From assembly GCA_026261815.1 (NCBI GenBank), contig JAMPIT010000230.1, forward strand, positions 8,245,001 to 8,309,000: a stretch of DNA of 64,000 nt, in the 5' to 3' direction. Position 1 is the stretch's first letter, and the number at the start of each line of letters is the position of its first letter. Of the stretch, positions 35,958-49,130 are shown piece by piece. The DNA is from Monarcha castaneiventris obscurior. Taxonomy: Eukaryota > Chordata > Aves > Passeriformes > Monarchidae. Under the pieces are notes generated by a model. It did not search any database, was not told the origin of the DNA, and saw nothing but the letters and a program-made list of their open reading frames with translations. Both the position numbers and the translations under genes were made by a program.

Positions 35958-36985
35958 GGAATAAAACACCTTAGATTTGTCATGACACAGAATGATCCCT
36001 TATTCCTTATATCTATCCATAAATTGATCCAAGAGCAGCAACAACGTGAGTCTGTAAGACACCATGGTGTAGTGAATGCAAGGCTCATCTAAGCTGTTAC
36101 ATTATTTACCATATGGTCTGCAAAATACTTGATATGTTTATGCCAAAACAGTGATTCATGTATGCTACATCTGCCCCCATAAATTTGGTTACCTTTCCCG
36201 CATCACCCCAGAAATGCTAAAAACTGAGGGCTGGCAATTTATTTACTCTTCCATCTTGACACAAAGTCACTGCAGGTTGATGACCCCCTGCTCCTCATAC
36301 ATTTCCTACTACAAGATCCACTTGTGCAAGGTGGTGTACCAGATAGCAGTGATAGCTCACTCTTGCTGGCTGCAACAGAAAGAGAAGTTGAGCATTTTTC
36401 TGGGAATACTAAAGCTAAATATTCAGTGGAAATATCACCACTTGAGGAGTGAACCATTACTTTTCCTCTTTCAGAAATTTCAGTGTATGAGGCCAGTAGT
36501 GATCAGGACTGTAATACTGCATCATATCCTCTTCCACTCAGACTTAATAAATAAACAGAAACAGCTGGAAAACAATAGGCATATATCTCCATAAGCAATA
36601 GATCCACAGGCAGCTACAAGTTGATGTGTCTCACCAGAGATGCAATTAAATGCATGTTCTGCTTCTTTCATGTACTCCTGCAAACATAGGAAATGATGAA
36701 CCATGTTTCTTATTTTTTTATAGTAAACTCCTCTTTCTGCACTACTTCAGGGGGTTTTAATGCAGAGCTAAGTCCTCAGAGTTACCATCCTGATTGACCA
36801 GAAAAGATTAAGTCAAATGATGTAAAGGGTGGGAACTATCTTGCTTAATTTTAGATCTGTAGAGTCTGGGTATCGACAGCTGGTCTATGCTCCCTTGAGA
36901 ACTGATGGAGAAATATGTGCATGGTGCAGTTCACCTGATCTATTTTAGGCATCAGTTTTTATGAAATTAAGCACTGAACTTATTA
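35958..36985. other. Gene-free flank of the LTR
   Basis: If the element were full length, its interior would lie here, upstream of the minus-strand LTR. No gag, pol or env motif was recognised. A plus-strand open frame of 147 codons at 36151-36594 is relatively long for the window but has no recognisable domain and runs antisense to the LTR. The sequence between 36150 and 36550 is less AT-rich than its surroundings and may be another, unrecognised old insertion. Confidence 0.5.
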
Positions 36986-37011
36986 AACTTGGGAACTTAA
37001 CTTGGGAACTC
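36986..37011. repeat. 13-bp tandem duplication
   Basis: aacttgggaactt is directly followed by aacttgggaactc, so 12 of 13 bases are identical. A small slippage-type duplication in non-coding DNA. Confidence 0.85.
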
Positions 37012-38154
37012 AGAGTGACATCATCACCATACCAACCTGGTATGTTACAGTCAAAATATTATAGACTGTTGCAAAAATTTTGTTACTAGTTTCAACAAAT
37101 ATTTGTTAAGAGTTATCAAATATCAGTTGTTTGTAATAATAGGTTTTTGGATAACCATTCTTTTTTTGATATATTAAGAAGACACAAAAGGGCCTATTGT
37201 AAAAATGTGACTTCATCCTGTTACAATATAGTCTTGCATATGCTATGTTTCATCTGATGGTATACTGTATTCAAATCTATACCCTATTGTGTACATGAGA
37301 TTTTGCTAGCTGTTTCTAATTAAGTATTTTTCTTTTTTTTTTCTTTTTTATTTGAATCTGGCATCTGTTGTCATGAGAAATCTTTAAATACCTATGGATT
37401 TCAAATTATCCTATTTTATAATGCTACAGTCACATAATATTGATGCACTATGCTGGACATGGTAATGCTGAGCTATTAAGGAATCTCAATGGTCATTAAT
37501 TAAGCTAGATGAAAATAGACTACATGCAAGCTTCTTACAGCACCTTCATCTCAGAAACAAATAAACACACATATAATTTATTGTTTATATTATGAAGCTA
37601 CTGCAACACCATTTGTTCTTGTGGGACAGATTGTGGCTTTGGGGAAGTAGAGAGCGGTAGAGAGAGGAAAAAACAGATATTGGGTACTACAGTGCAGTTG
37701 AGGCAGATCAATATTATATAAACATTTGAGAATCCAAAGAATTTCTTCAGGTTATGAAAACAGGTTGCAATGTTGAGATGGTTAGACAGGTGGCAAACTG
37801 AGACTACACTTTTATGCCAAAAATATATCTAGTTACACAGTTAGTTCTGCTACTATCTAGTTACTATCATACTTTCTGCTCTTCTCTTCTGCCCATCCAG
37901 GGTACAAGCCTTGTTTTGGGCAGGGAATGTTCCTTAATGCATGATTGTTCAGCCACTACTATGAAGCAATATTAATCTCTGTAGGGGTGCTCACTTTTTA
38001 ATAGATGCTAATTTTATACAAATAATAAGAATAATGAATTTAAAAATTGCCATAGGTTTGATTTCAATTGTTTTTAAATCAGCAGATTTTATCTCTCTCT
38101 TTTTAAAATGGATAAAGTCACAGAAAGTCTCTCAAATGCATTTGTGTTCTCAGA
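37012..38154. other. Gene-free stretch
   Basis: AT-rich unique sequence. A segment at about 37440-37550 contains clustered ATTA words (cattaattaagctag) like those of enhancers but shows no other structure. No gene recognised. Confidence 0.55.
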
Positions 38155-38320
38155 TATAAAGTGCCTGTTAGGCATTTTATAGAGCTGAGAGAGTTTAAAA
38201 AAGCTTCAGAAGCAAGTCAGCTTGCTCATATTTATTTTGAAAACGCACTCCACACTCGCAGACTTAGAGGGAGCTTAATTACAATCAATGGAATAATTAA
38301 GTTGAGGGAAATGTGCAATA
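38155..38320. promoter_or_regulatory. Candidate conserved element with two hairpins
   Basis: Two compact hairpins lie close together. The first has an 11-bp stem tataaagtgcc/ggcattttata with one G-T pair and loop tgtta (38155-38181). The second has a 6-bp stem agcaag/cttgct with loop tcag (38211-38226). They are followed by a homeodomain-word cluster, gcttaattacaatcaatgg and gaataattaag (about 38273-38302). The mix of structure and TAAT/ATTA words is unusual for this window. It could be an enhancer or a transcribed structured element; conservation is unknown. Confidence 0.22.
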
Positions 38321-39655
38321 GAGAACAAAAATGAATAGAAAACATATTCACAAGTGTACCTTTGGGCAAATGCATTATAGGCACAATATTGTCATTACGT
38401 CTCTCAAATCACATCATTAGTTGCTCTGGTGTGTATGTGGGAAGCAGCCTAGATTGTACATGGTTTTTACATTCATACTCTGATCCATATTTAAACATTT
38501 TACAAATGGTGCACTGTAGTAACACTAGCCTTCAGTTAGCATAGGAGTAATTTGGTGTACAGCTGAACTTTCACAATGCATTCCTAAATCTGAAAAAGCA
38601 CTGCTATCTAAAAAGCTCTGATTCTCTCCTTCCCTCTCACAGTCCACATATTTGAGGAGTACTTATAACAGTCTGTTCACCACATTCTGACTCACAGTGA
38701 ACAGCTCTTTGCAGATGTGTTATTCACTGGTTCCAGTCTAGTTGCAGTAGCCAATTGCCACTGTTTCACTGACCACAGCTCTCTGATAAATAAAATGCAC
38801 ACCCAGAAAAGGTCTCCTGGAACAGGTAGTTTCAGAGAGTGAAATGGTCTTAGAGAGCCTTATCATGCTCTTTTTAAATTCTGAATTCTTATCTCTTGGT
38901 GCACCTTGCAGTCCCAAAGCCATAAGTCCTATAATGGGAAACCTGCTTTTTTATCTCTTTTCCTAGCATTTGCCATGATAGACATTGAAGAGGAGGGAGA
39001 AAAAAGAAACAACAACAAAAATCTCTGAACCCCATTTTCAGGTTACAATTAGAAATGCCTAAATACTTTAAAGTGGTCACCAACATGCACAAAATTGTGT
39101 CTTTGAAAGGGTTAATACTGTGCTTTGGACAAATACTTAGAAATAAATGTTTGACATCATCTGGTGTACATTTAACAGCAGAAATTCCTGTATTAAGGAG
39201 GAAAATTCCTTCAGTGTCACCAAACTGATTTCAGAAAATTTATTCCAGAACATTTTGGCCCAGGGATCATGCCAAACTTTTAAATTGCCCATTCAATATG
39301 GTAGAAAATTGCTCATAGATGCTATGCTTACATATAAGAATATAAAGGAGATTAAAATCTTGAAATTATTCATACTGATTTTTTTAAATACAGCAAGGTG
39401 TTTGGTATGCTAACTAATCTTTAAGCATTAATGGGGCAATTTGTTAATGAATGGGTTCTTCATCTGAAAAATGCAATATGCTCTGTATTACTCTGACTGA
39501 GTTAATGAATAAAAAAGATTTGGTTTCTGAAGTGAAGGTAATGTAAATGATGGTCTATTTTTGTGTGCTAAAGCTGATTAAACAGTAACATATACAAATA
39601 TACTATTGATGTTAACAGTTACCTAAAATGCAGAGATGATTTTTCCCAACCAAAG
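38321..39655. other. Gene-free stretch
   Basis: Unique AT-rich sequence; open frames up to 88 codons with no recognisable domain (for example 39147-39413). Confidence 0.55.
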
Positions 39656-39720
39656 GTTCATGTTGAGCTCTCTTCATGTTGAACTTGTTCATGTGAACAT
39701 CAACTCTGTTCATGCTGAGG
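39656..39720. repeat. Four imperfect copies of a gttcatgttga word
   Basis: Related words start at 39656 (gttcatgttgagc), 39672 (cttcatgttgaac), 39687 (gttcatgtgaac) and 39708 (gttcatgctgagg). The spacing is irregular (16, 15 and 21 bases). The third copy is itself an inverted repeat (gttca-tg-tgaac). This is either a decayed minisatellite or a chance cluster of binding-site-like words. Confidence 0.65.
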
Positions 39721-42700
39721 CATCAAACACTGCATAAAAAATAGCATAGACATGATAAAAACAAGGTAGGAATTTGGGTGAGAAAAGTTCAAGTTATTTT
39801 TAGGATTCCCTGCAAATTTAATACCAAATTTCACTGGGGTGGAACTTAACCACAATGCAAATCAGCCTTTGGAGATTGCTAATAATGCAAAGGTAGTAAG
39901 GTGAATGTAACCGTGAGGAAGTGCCTGGGCTTCCTGCAGCCTCTAGGGAGTTTGGAAACTTCTTTTGCTCATTTTATCTCTGATCACCACAGAAACTCAC
40001 TTGGTTTCATCCCCTCTCCCTCTTGTACCTTCCCATTCTGCCATATCCTTTACTTATAAGCAATACAAATGGTTCCTGGATGAGTATGGACACTGTCTAA
40101 ATAAGTATTATATGTGTCTATGTGGAGATTTATGACCTCCAGTATGAGGTATGATTTGTGGCCAAAGGCTGCAAAAATCACTGGCAGCAAGCAAGGAATG
40201 TGAAGACAAGCACTGGGAAACAATATAGACATAGGCATTAAAAAAAAGAGAAGAAGAAGGCTGAACTTAGTTTTGTTTTGAAGGAAGGGAATAAGAAACC
40301 TCATGTCAGGAATATTTAATAATAACAAGGAGTTTAGAGGAGGCAAACCATTAGTTTGTTTTCACCCAAGCGAGTAATCCATGGTTAGAAAAGCACACGA
40401 CAAGCTTAGAAACTGGAAAACTCAAAGTAGCTGGATGGAAAAAGTAGGGGTTTTTTTCCACACAAGGAGCAGCCTATTGATCTAATTGCTGCATGCTACT
40501 ACTGTCACTTCGGATTTTTGCAGAACTCTTAAATAGGTCTTTTCAAGAGCTAACAAAATGACCCAGATCTACAATAGGAAGAACAGTAAACTTTAACAGA
40601 GGTTTTCATTGATTGCAATCTCACTTACTTCAAGGCATAAACCTGCCTTTACACAGTGAGAGTTGCAATAAATTTACTCCAGTAATTTTCAACACCCATT
40701 ATTTCAGGACCATCTTGTGCATGTCTTCTGAAACATCCAATGTCTATTATCAAAAGACAGGGTAGTGAACTGTGGGAGTATTGATCATGAAACTTCCTAT
40801 ATATGCATGTATGATACACCAAAACAGAGAGGAACCTGGGGTTTATGCTTTTCCTAATTATCTCTGAAATTAATATGGCAACAATTTGCACAGTCTCAGT
40901 ATAGGTGTGATGCAAGTGAATGTGTTTGGAAGACAGCATTATAACCTCTCCCTATGATAGGCTCTGGGAGAGTTTCTAATCCATCAAAGCAGCTGGCTGA
41001 AAGTGCATGCTCCCAGCTGCTCCTTTGAGTCACTGTATTTTCCAGTGTCATGTGGGAGCAATCTGTCAGAGCAACCATGTCATAAAAACACCACAGAGCC
41101 AGAGTCTGCCAGTTTGATAAAAGCTGCAATAGGATTGACTAACATGCTGACATAACAAACTTAATATCACTTGAAGAGCTTAGGAAAAAGCAGAAAGTAG
41201 GGGAAGAAGCCAGACAAAAAGTAACTTTACTGAAGAGAAAGAAAGTGTGTAACCCAGCCTTTAAAGAGTAATATTGTTTTAGGCTATGTGCCCATAAAAA
41301 TTCTCAATTTATTTTTTTTATCTGGAGTTAAATAATTTGTTATTTGGACCCCATCTTTTGCTCTGTTTGGTTTCTACCTGTGTCTGCATCACAAAAAATA
41401 TTTCTGACTGCATGGTACCAGCAGTGAAGAATGCAGGTGGCCTTCAGGAATGCTCTCTTTTGTCAGATCCTCTACTGCATGTGGAAATGCTGGTGAATAC
41501 CATTAGTGATTCTGGATCATTACATGACACCAGTCGTGCAGTGTATTCTTCTCCTGAGTTCTGGAGAGCCCCAGAATGAACTGAAAAGCAGGAATGAATT
41601 ACTGGAAAGCTACAGATTGGGGTAAGGAAAGTGAAATGAAATAAAGTGAAATTACCTTTGGTAATTGATGTTCTGGTTTGAAATTTCCCAGGTAAAAGAT
41701 ACAGTCAAATTACTAGACCTTGTTCTCACATGAAGCAGGATGGTCAATTTGTTTGGTCAAATTTAATAAATGTTAGAGTCTTATAAAGCTTCTGGGCAAA
41801 AGGATTGGAGGTGACATCAAACCTGGTAATAAAGTTACCCAGAGTATGATCAGTGGCAATTTAGCAATTAGCTCTGTCAGCAGCTCTGGAAGATCTGTAA
41901 CAAATCATAAGTTTTTAGTTAGCCAATGTAATAAAAGTATTTTACAGTGGAGGGAAAGTAACAGAGGTGATAAATGTGTTTAAGCATAGAATACTGCCTT
42001 CTTATGACAATTGCATGATCTAGAGAAAAAAGGTATTTTGTTATATATGATGTTCTTATTGAGACAGAATATTAATATTCTGCCAGATTAAGAAATATTT
42101 GTCTTTTTGACCTTCTTCAAATCTCATAGATCATTACACAGTTGGTTTCAGGCTGGGAACGAAGAACTTATGCAAATTAAATAAACATCAGACTGAGTGG
42201 AAATAGAAACAACTACCATAGGCTGAGAAATACAGCAGAAGTAAGGAGAACAGAGATAAAGCAATAGGGAAGGGCAATTCTGTTCACAAGAAATAAGTGC
42301 CAGCCCTTTGCTGTAAAAGTACAATTTAGGTGAGCAAGACTGAAAAGAAAGGAGGAGAGTTTGGTAATTACCATCTTGTAAGCTAAAATTTGTCAAGTAG
42401 TATGATACATGGCATAGCCAGCAGAGATCTAAGACAGTAAAGTCACAAAGTAGGGTATTCCCATCCTCAAACTGTAGGCATCTAATTGAAACACTGAAAT
42501 GAACCACCTAAACACCTCACACAGCTCATGGATAGAGTAGTCATCTCCAGAGAGCAATCTGAAGCCCTACAGTTTGGGGGCTACCTTTTGCTACTGACTC
42601 TATAGACCAGCTGAAGTTAGATGGTGACAACACCTCCTGAAGTGCCTTATTACAGCATATCCAGGAATATACCTGGGTGTGAGGTAAGGGCATTGCAGGT

Positions 42701-43781
42701 CACCAATTATGTGTTTTAACAGCACATATACCTCTTCCTACAAAGTGGTATTTATATGTAATAGTCACTGATTTCAGACTACCCTGAGGTTATGCACAGC
42801 TGTAATGGAAAGGTGGTTTTATTCCATGAAAAGTCAGGTTAACACTCTGAGCAGCTTCTTGGGACAACATCTGTTCAGTGCAGAAGATGAGGTTATGGCA
42901 GAAGAGAAGGGGGAATCTCATCTTTTGAGATGTCTGAAAATGAACTGGCCTACAGTGAAGGAAAATCTTGTACTGGGCAGAGACTGAGAGGACTGCATGA
43001 TCCAAGTCCAGCTCTACCTTTCACAGTTACAAAAGTATCACATTGTTCTTTCAGGGAAGGTCTCAAGTTTTTACTTCTGCAATGTATTACTTGTCCTTTG
43101 AAAGTCTTACGAAAAGGCAATCACAAAAAAGAGAAGCAATATATAGAAAAAAAGATTAATATATAGCAGAAGGATTAAGAGGAAAAAAATAATTGAAGCA
43201 GCACGTACCAATATTGCAAAACTCACCAAGAGTAATACCTGTTGTGGCAGACTTGTTCAATATAAAAATAATCAGCAGCTTCCTTTAACTAGTACTGTTT
43301 GCTCACATCATTCTCTCTCCCCCCTTCTCCCGTCAATCTAGCTCAGTTCAGCAGCAAAACCCACAGAAATTTCCGCTGTGTTTTAAATCACTGAAGTGGT
43401 AAATAATAGATATATAAGAACTCAAATAGTTACAAAATAATTTGACGTAGCTCTTACCAGTGAGCCTGAAGTGATGGCTTTACCAATCTCATGAGATCTA
43501 AACAACAGAACCACATGAGCACTTAGGAGTTAGCAATTGCTTGCCTGCTACAATTTGATTTGAAGCTGATCTAAAGGTGTGAGTAGCACAATTGGTTTTG
43601 AGTGTATGCAGGAATATGCATCAGTCTCTTTGCTCCTTGAAGGGTTAATTCCAACAGCAGAGATGCATAAAAAAGAAATAAACAATTTTTTTTTTCAGGC
43701 ATTTGAATTCATAGAAAAATATCAATGGAAATAAAGTCTGTCTGAATGTACTGTGTTTTAGCTTTCGAAATTACCCCCTTC
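39721..43781. other. Gene-free stretch
   Basis: About 4 kb of unique sequence. Frames at 40050-40346, 40649-40939 and 42148-42507 (minus) and 41337-41579 (plus) have no recognisable domain. No RNA gene or transposon was recognised. Confidence 0.55.
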
Positions 43782-43901
43782 TTCCTTCCTTCCTTCCTTC
43801 CTTCCTTCCTTCCTTCCTTCCTTCCTTCCTTCCTTCCTTCCTTCCTTCCTTCCTTCCTTCCTTCCTTCCTTCCTTCCTTCCTTCCTTCCTTCCTTCCTTC
43901 C
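43782..43901. repeat. (TTCC)30 microsatellite
   Basis: Exactly thirty uninterrupted TTCC units (120 bases), GGAA on the minus strand, with a slightly degenerate leader (ccccctt c) on the left and tggttttatc on the right. It is a perfect homopyrimidine/homopurine tract and therefore a mirror repeat able to form triplex (H-DNA). Lack of interruptions in a tract this long points to active expansion and high length polymorphism. GGAA is also the core of ETS-family binding sites. Confidence 0.99.
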
Positions 43902-46900
43902 TGGTTTTATCTTCCATGAATTTTCCCTTTTTTCAATATGCAGTAATAGGAAGGGCTTTTTTATTAATATTATACTTTAAGGATTCAAGATAGAGTAGTG
44001 ATTGACTTTGCCTTTGTACAGAGAACCATTGTAGAAATGAGATTGCCATATCCAAGTTCAATGAAGGCTGATTTTTCCCATTAAATGCAACATGTATGTC
44101 TTGTTTTAATAGTTTACCTCTAATTTTTCCCTTGAAAAGAGAATGAACAGTGTCTGTGAGAGTGCTCAAGTGCTTGCCACTGCTTATCAGTGACTGCAGG
44201 TTAATTGTCTATTCTGTTTTAAATGACTTTGTGGGTAATGAAGGTGCTCAGTACTCAGCCCTTTCAGACTTGAGGTTCTATGCTAATTAGACTTTTTGCT
44301 ACGTTCAATATGTAGTCTTAAAATCCATTTGCAGTGCTGTTCACCAGGCTTACCCCCTAACCCACATGGCTGGGATGAAATGTTCTGTGGCTGGCAGTCA
44401 GGATATGGTTATTTTCTTTTTCTCCATCCTAGAGAGGATGGGTGCACCCCTTACCGTGAATGTTCATCAAGCACTGGCTGTGCTTTGGTTTGCTGAGTGA
44501 GGTCCACAGAAAGGCTCACCTGGCATCTTCTCTTTAATGACCCCAGGCTGATGGGATATCCAATAAGGCAGCGTGCCCTCTCCTCAGCTTCATTCTCAGC
44601 AAGCTGAGAGTGGGATAACTCTGCAGTGCTGTGATCCCAGCTGGAGCTGTTTTGATTCAAAAAAGCATTCCCAAAAAAACCTCTCAAAACATGGCTGCTT
44701 GGACACAGCATCAGTAGTAAAATGATGTTTTGTAACAAGGGTCATAGTGCCACTCACATGGGTACCACAGGGAACAGCATCCTGGCCTAGGAGATGTAGT
44801 AGATTAAAAAGTGCCATATGATGCTCCTGGGCACCTGGATCTGACTGTCCATATTAAATTTTAGCACAGGGTTGGTGTGATTTTTGTCTGGTCTAATGAC
44901 CCTTCCCACAAACAGCCTCTCTGCTGTGTGTTCAGGCTGCATCACACCCTGCTCAAAACCGCTTTGGCAACTGACAAAAAGAATTTCCCAACACACCATG
45001 GCAGTACCACCTCTGGCATCTCATCATTGTGTGGTGATTGGCACCTCAGCCTGACAGCACACAAAAGGATTTCTGAGCAGAAGGAGGAACATCCTTCCGA
45101 TCCTTTATAATTACCTCTAATAATGTTTGACAAAAGAAAAGTTTCATGAGCAAATGACTGTATTTTTGTCATACTGATACAGCCACACCTTTGCGGAGCT
45201 CACTTCTTCCAGTACCCTCCCTCTGATGCAGCAGGATACTTTAAATCCAGGTGAGGCAGATGGGGATAAAGGTCCTCCCTTCTTAATTTCTGTCTTTCTA
45301 GGTGAGGTGAAAAGGAAACAACAGAGATCAGGGAAGCAGTGAATTTGCTGGGGAGAATAAACTACCAGAGAGCAGAGTCAGGGCCCATTGGAGAACAAGC
45401 TCTGCAGTGACTGATTCTCCTCATTAATATACAGCCCATATTTTCAGGAATAAAATGTTTTTTGGATAGCTCATTGGTCAACTATATGAGAACTCTGTAC
45501 TTTAAGCAAGGTATGTGTACATAAAAATTGCCTTAAAAGGCTACTTACAGAGAGTGTGTTTCAGGATTTGTATCAAAGCATCAGCAATGAGAGACCCTAA
45601 GCTGGTGTAAATCACAAGTGTCACTTGTACCAGCCAACCATGTTATTTAATTATTTCTGAATTCTAACAATGTTCGTCTCTTCTTTCACACCGTGCTTCT
45701 GTGAAGCACAGCCTTTATGATTTGACATCTCTGAAGGCATTAACACTCTTTGGGGAATGTGACTCAAACAACAAATTCTCTTTGTGTACATTCATTTTCC
45801 GTGCTTTTATTTTAGCTCATTCCTATCAGAACAAAGCCTAAGAAAGGATGTCTGGAAAGGGCAATTTCCCAACAGTGATTACAGTATGGGAAAATTTCTC
45901 TCATCGTGAGGCTGCCTGGAAAATTTTGAAGGTTGTTTCTGCCTTGGAATAACAATTTTACTCCCCATAAATGCTTAGAAATGGCTCTATGGACTTCTCA
46001 ACAAACCATAATAAAATCCCTCCACCCCACTGCATCTTAGTGAAATATCAAATATAGAGTATTGTCTGCTAAGCCTTAATAATTACTATCTTGTAATCAT
46101 TATGTTACTATATAAATATCCAGTATTCTCTTAAAAGTAAACGAAATTGCTTTATGTTGTGGTTCCAAAAACTAATAGCCTGAAGGGTGTTTTCCTGTTT
46201 ATTTATGATAGCTCAAACTGGAGAATTGATATATTTGTCTCATTTATAAGCATTACAATTATTTTGCTAGGGCAGAATTATTCCTATAAACCACTGTATC
46301 TAATTTCCCCTTCCTTCCTCCATCTTATTCTTGGGTTTATTGTGAGACAGTTAGTTTATTGCAGATCTTTTTAGAAGTTCTGTTAAGTGTTTATTTCTCT
46401 ATGTGACTCCTCATTCATTTCTTTTTCTGCTTCTGAAACTTAATTAGCTCTGTAATCCTCTTGCTGCTTCCTTCTGCCGCTCCCAGGCCAGTTTTAAATG
46501 AATATGGGTGCACTGTAACAAGTTCGTTGGGAATTTTATATAAGTTTCTTCTTCACAATGCTAAGTCATGGGGTCATTTCAGTCATTGGGTCTTTTAATG
46601 ACATCATGGGGAGAGTAGGTTTTACTCTTTTCTCTGGCAGTCTTGTATTATCTTTGCACTCCCTTGGGTGTGCACTGATAAAGGAAAGCAAGTTCTAGAC
46701 TTGTTCTGTCCCTTTCCATGGGATGGCAGTGGATGGGCCCCGAGGGCTCCCGGGAGGGTCCAGGAAGGACCCCTCTCGCTGAAATTAGGCAAGCCTGAAA
46801 TTAGTTGTCTCCTTTGTCTCTCCCGAATCAAGGGGCTACTCTTGATGTTCACACCTCAAGCTTTCACTGGCCCATAAGAACATCTACAGGATATGACAGC

Positions 46901-48507
46901 TCAGCCAGTGGCAGATTTTTAATCACTCTTTTTTGATTTAGATAAAATGGACAAATACTTTCCAGTAAACTTTCTTCCCCAAAACCAGTATAGATGGAAC
47001 AGTGAATGAAAAATTTGTTCTGCATTCAGACTGTACTTCTATTTTTGTAAAGCTAGCATTGTTGTGACATAAAAAAATATCTTCCAGACAATGTCCTGGT
47101 TGGGGCAGTCAGGTCCTAGCAACCCAGCACCCAGCAGCCCTGCTCAGAGGTAAGGCAAAGGACATCTTCTGATACACCATTTGATACTAACACGTGGCCA
47201 GCCCAAGGTCATTGGCCATTTGCCAGTGTAAGCCTGAGCTGGGGAAATCTTGAGCTTCCCTGCTGTGGTTGCAATTAAAGAGCAGCACTGGGTCCAGATC
47301 TCTCCTGTCTAACAAGTGTGGGTGTCAGATCTGCTCTGGCAGAGGCCTTTGTATTTTATTCCCTTACACCATGGACTTTCTTCAGTGAGGGTGAGAAACA
47401 TCATATTGGAATTTTATTTTGAGTGACAAAATATGATCCACACATATATTAATTGTGCCACAGACTGAAGGCTTCATGTCCAAGTGAACAATCTTTTAAA
47501 GCGTTTGGCAGCAATAACAAGTAGCTCAAGGTTATGCCCTATCTCTTTTTTCTCTTTATGTCATCTGTAACAACTGTGGACTCTGACATTTAGTTAATTA
47601 AATTTGCCCACACTATCTGACTTGGTTGTGCAATCCCTCTTGAGGACGTAATTTTTGAAGGTAGTAAGCAAGAAGAATGGTTAACCTTGATGAGTCGTTT
47701 TGCCATAGTAATATTTTATTCAAGCAAAAATTTAGGATCTTTCAACTATTGCATAAATAATAAATCTCACGACAGTACATAGACATGAAATATTTAAAGA
47801 ACAGCATAACATATTTGAGGACAGATATCAGAACAAAATGAAATTATCACACAATTGCTGCTGTACTGCATCTACAAGTCTCTACCTACTGTAAATTTCT
47901 TGTCCTACATGTTGTTTCTCAGCTAACTGTAGTTAAGATGATTCCCATAAAACCTCTCAGAAATAGCTTTTACTGTCCCTGATGCTTTATATTTCAATGT
48001 GGATGTGAAAAGTTGCTTTTGAAATTTTATTCTGATACGGTATTGGTGTTACACTTTTAGTATTGATATGGTCCAGAGCTGGATCCATACCTTTATGAAA
48101 TTGACCCTTATGTCTGATATTGATAGCATTACTTGGAGGTAGTCCTATTTTGGTCTAACCTTTATTGTAGGCTTTGATTGCCAGAGTTGCCATGCAGAAA
48201 TCCTGCAGACACCCTCTAGTCTGTCTCTGGGCATCTCTGGACAGCAGGCTTGGTGTGCTGCCTGAGCTGTGGGGGGTGTATGGGGCATGCATGCGCTGAA
48301 GATCAGCCTCCAGTTGGGCTCCCAAGCTTGTAGTCTGTGTGGTGAGACTGATGTGATTTTGGCTTTGGAGTCAGATCTGACAGACAAAACAGAAAAAGCT
48401 TTGGAAATGATTTTTGTTTTTCCTCAACATCTACTTTGTCTCATTACCTGAGGTTGTACAGATTCCTTTTTTCCCATAAAATAGTAATATGTTGATATAA
48501 CAAAAAT
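43902..48507. other. Gene-free stretch with less AT-rich patches
   Basis: No gene could be supported. Patches at about 44330-45080, 46640-46880 and 47090-47350 have higher GC and more complex sequence than the surroundings and were examined for exons or retroelements. Overlapping frames occur on both strands (44451-44738 minus, 44596-44817 minus, 44877-45110 plus), but none matches a protein family I recognise. These patches may be old unrecognised insertions. Confidence 0.5.
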
Positions 48508-48528
48508 AACAACAACAACAACAACAAC
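48508..48528. repeat. (AAC)7 trinucleotide repeat
   Basis: Seven perfect AAC units preceded by ataacaaaaat and followed by aataatag. Simple repeat in non-coding DNA. Confidence 0.95.
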
Positions 48529-49130
48529 AATAATAGATGCCATAAATCACACTAGCTAATTCCTCATAATATGGTGATATTACAAATTCATTCCAGGGAG
48601 CAGAAACTCTGTATCATTTAAGCCTCCAGAATATCCCTCACTAAAAGTTTTGATGTACAGAATGAACTTGTACATGGCACTAGCTGTTAGTGGTAGGCAA
48701 TCTTTCACTTGTTCTTTACCCTTGCCACCCATTTGATATTCAGAGCTTCATGAATTGGGAAGCCAGAGATGTCATGGCACAGTTGGTAATTTCTCAATGT
48801 CTTTTTGGATAGAGAGCGAAACACAGGGCCAGATTTGCTTCAGCCTAACATGAAGTGCAGCACATCTGAAGGCACTGGGAAGTGATTGCAAATCAGGTAA
48901 TATTTGGCCCCTGAAAGCTGGCTGTAAAATCAGATGCAGATGATAAGATGTATGTCACACCACACTGTAAATTTAAAGCCAACCTAGGAGAATTTTCCCC
49001 TAATCAGTCGGTTCCAGCTAAATGTATGCAGGCAAGCAGTCATTCTAAGTCTGAGGTTAGGCAGATTGATACCAGCTGTCTGACAAATCTCTAGCACTAG
49101 ATAAGACTGGAGGTGGAGGGGAGAGAATTA
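48529..49130. other. Gene-free stretch
   Basis: Unique sequence leading into a complex, palindrome-rich segment. No gene recognised. Confidence 0.55.
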
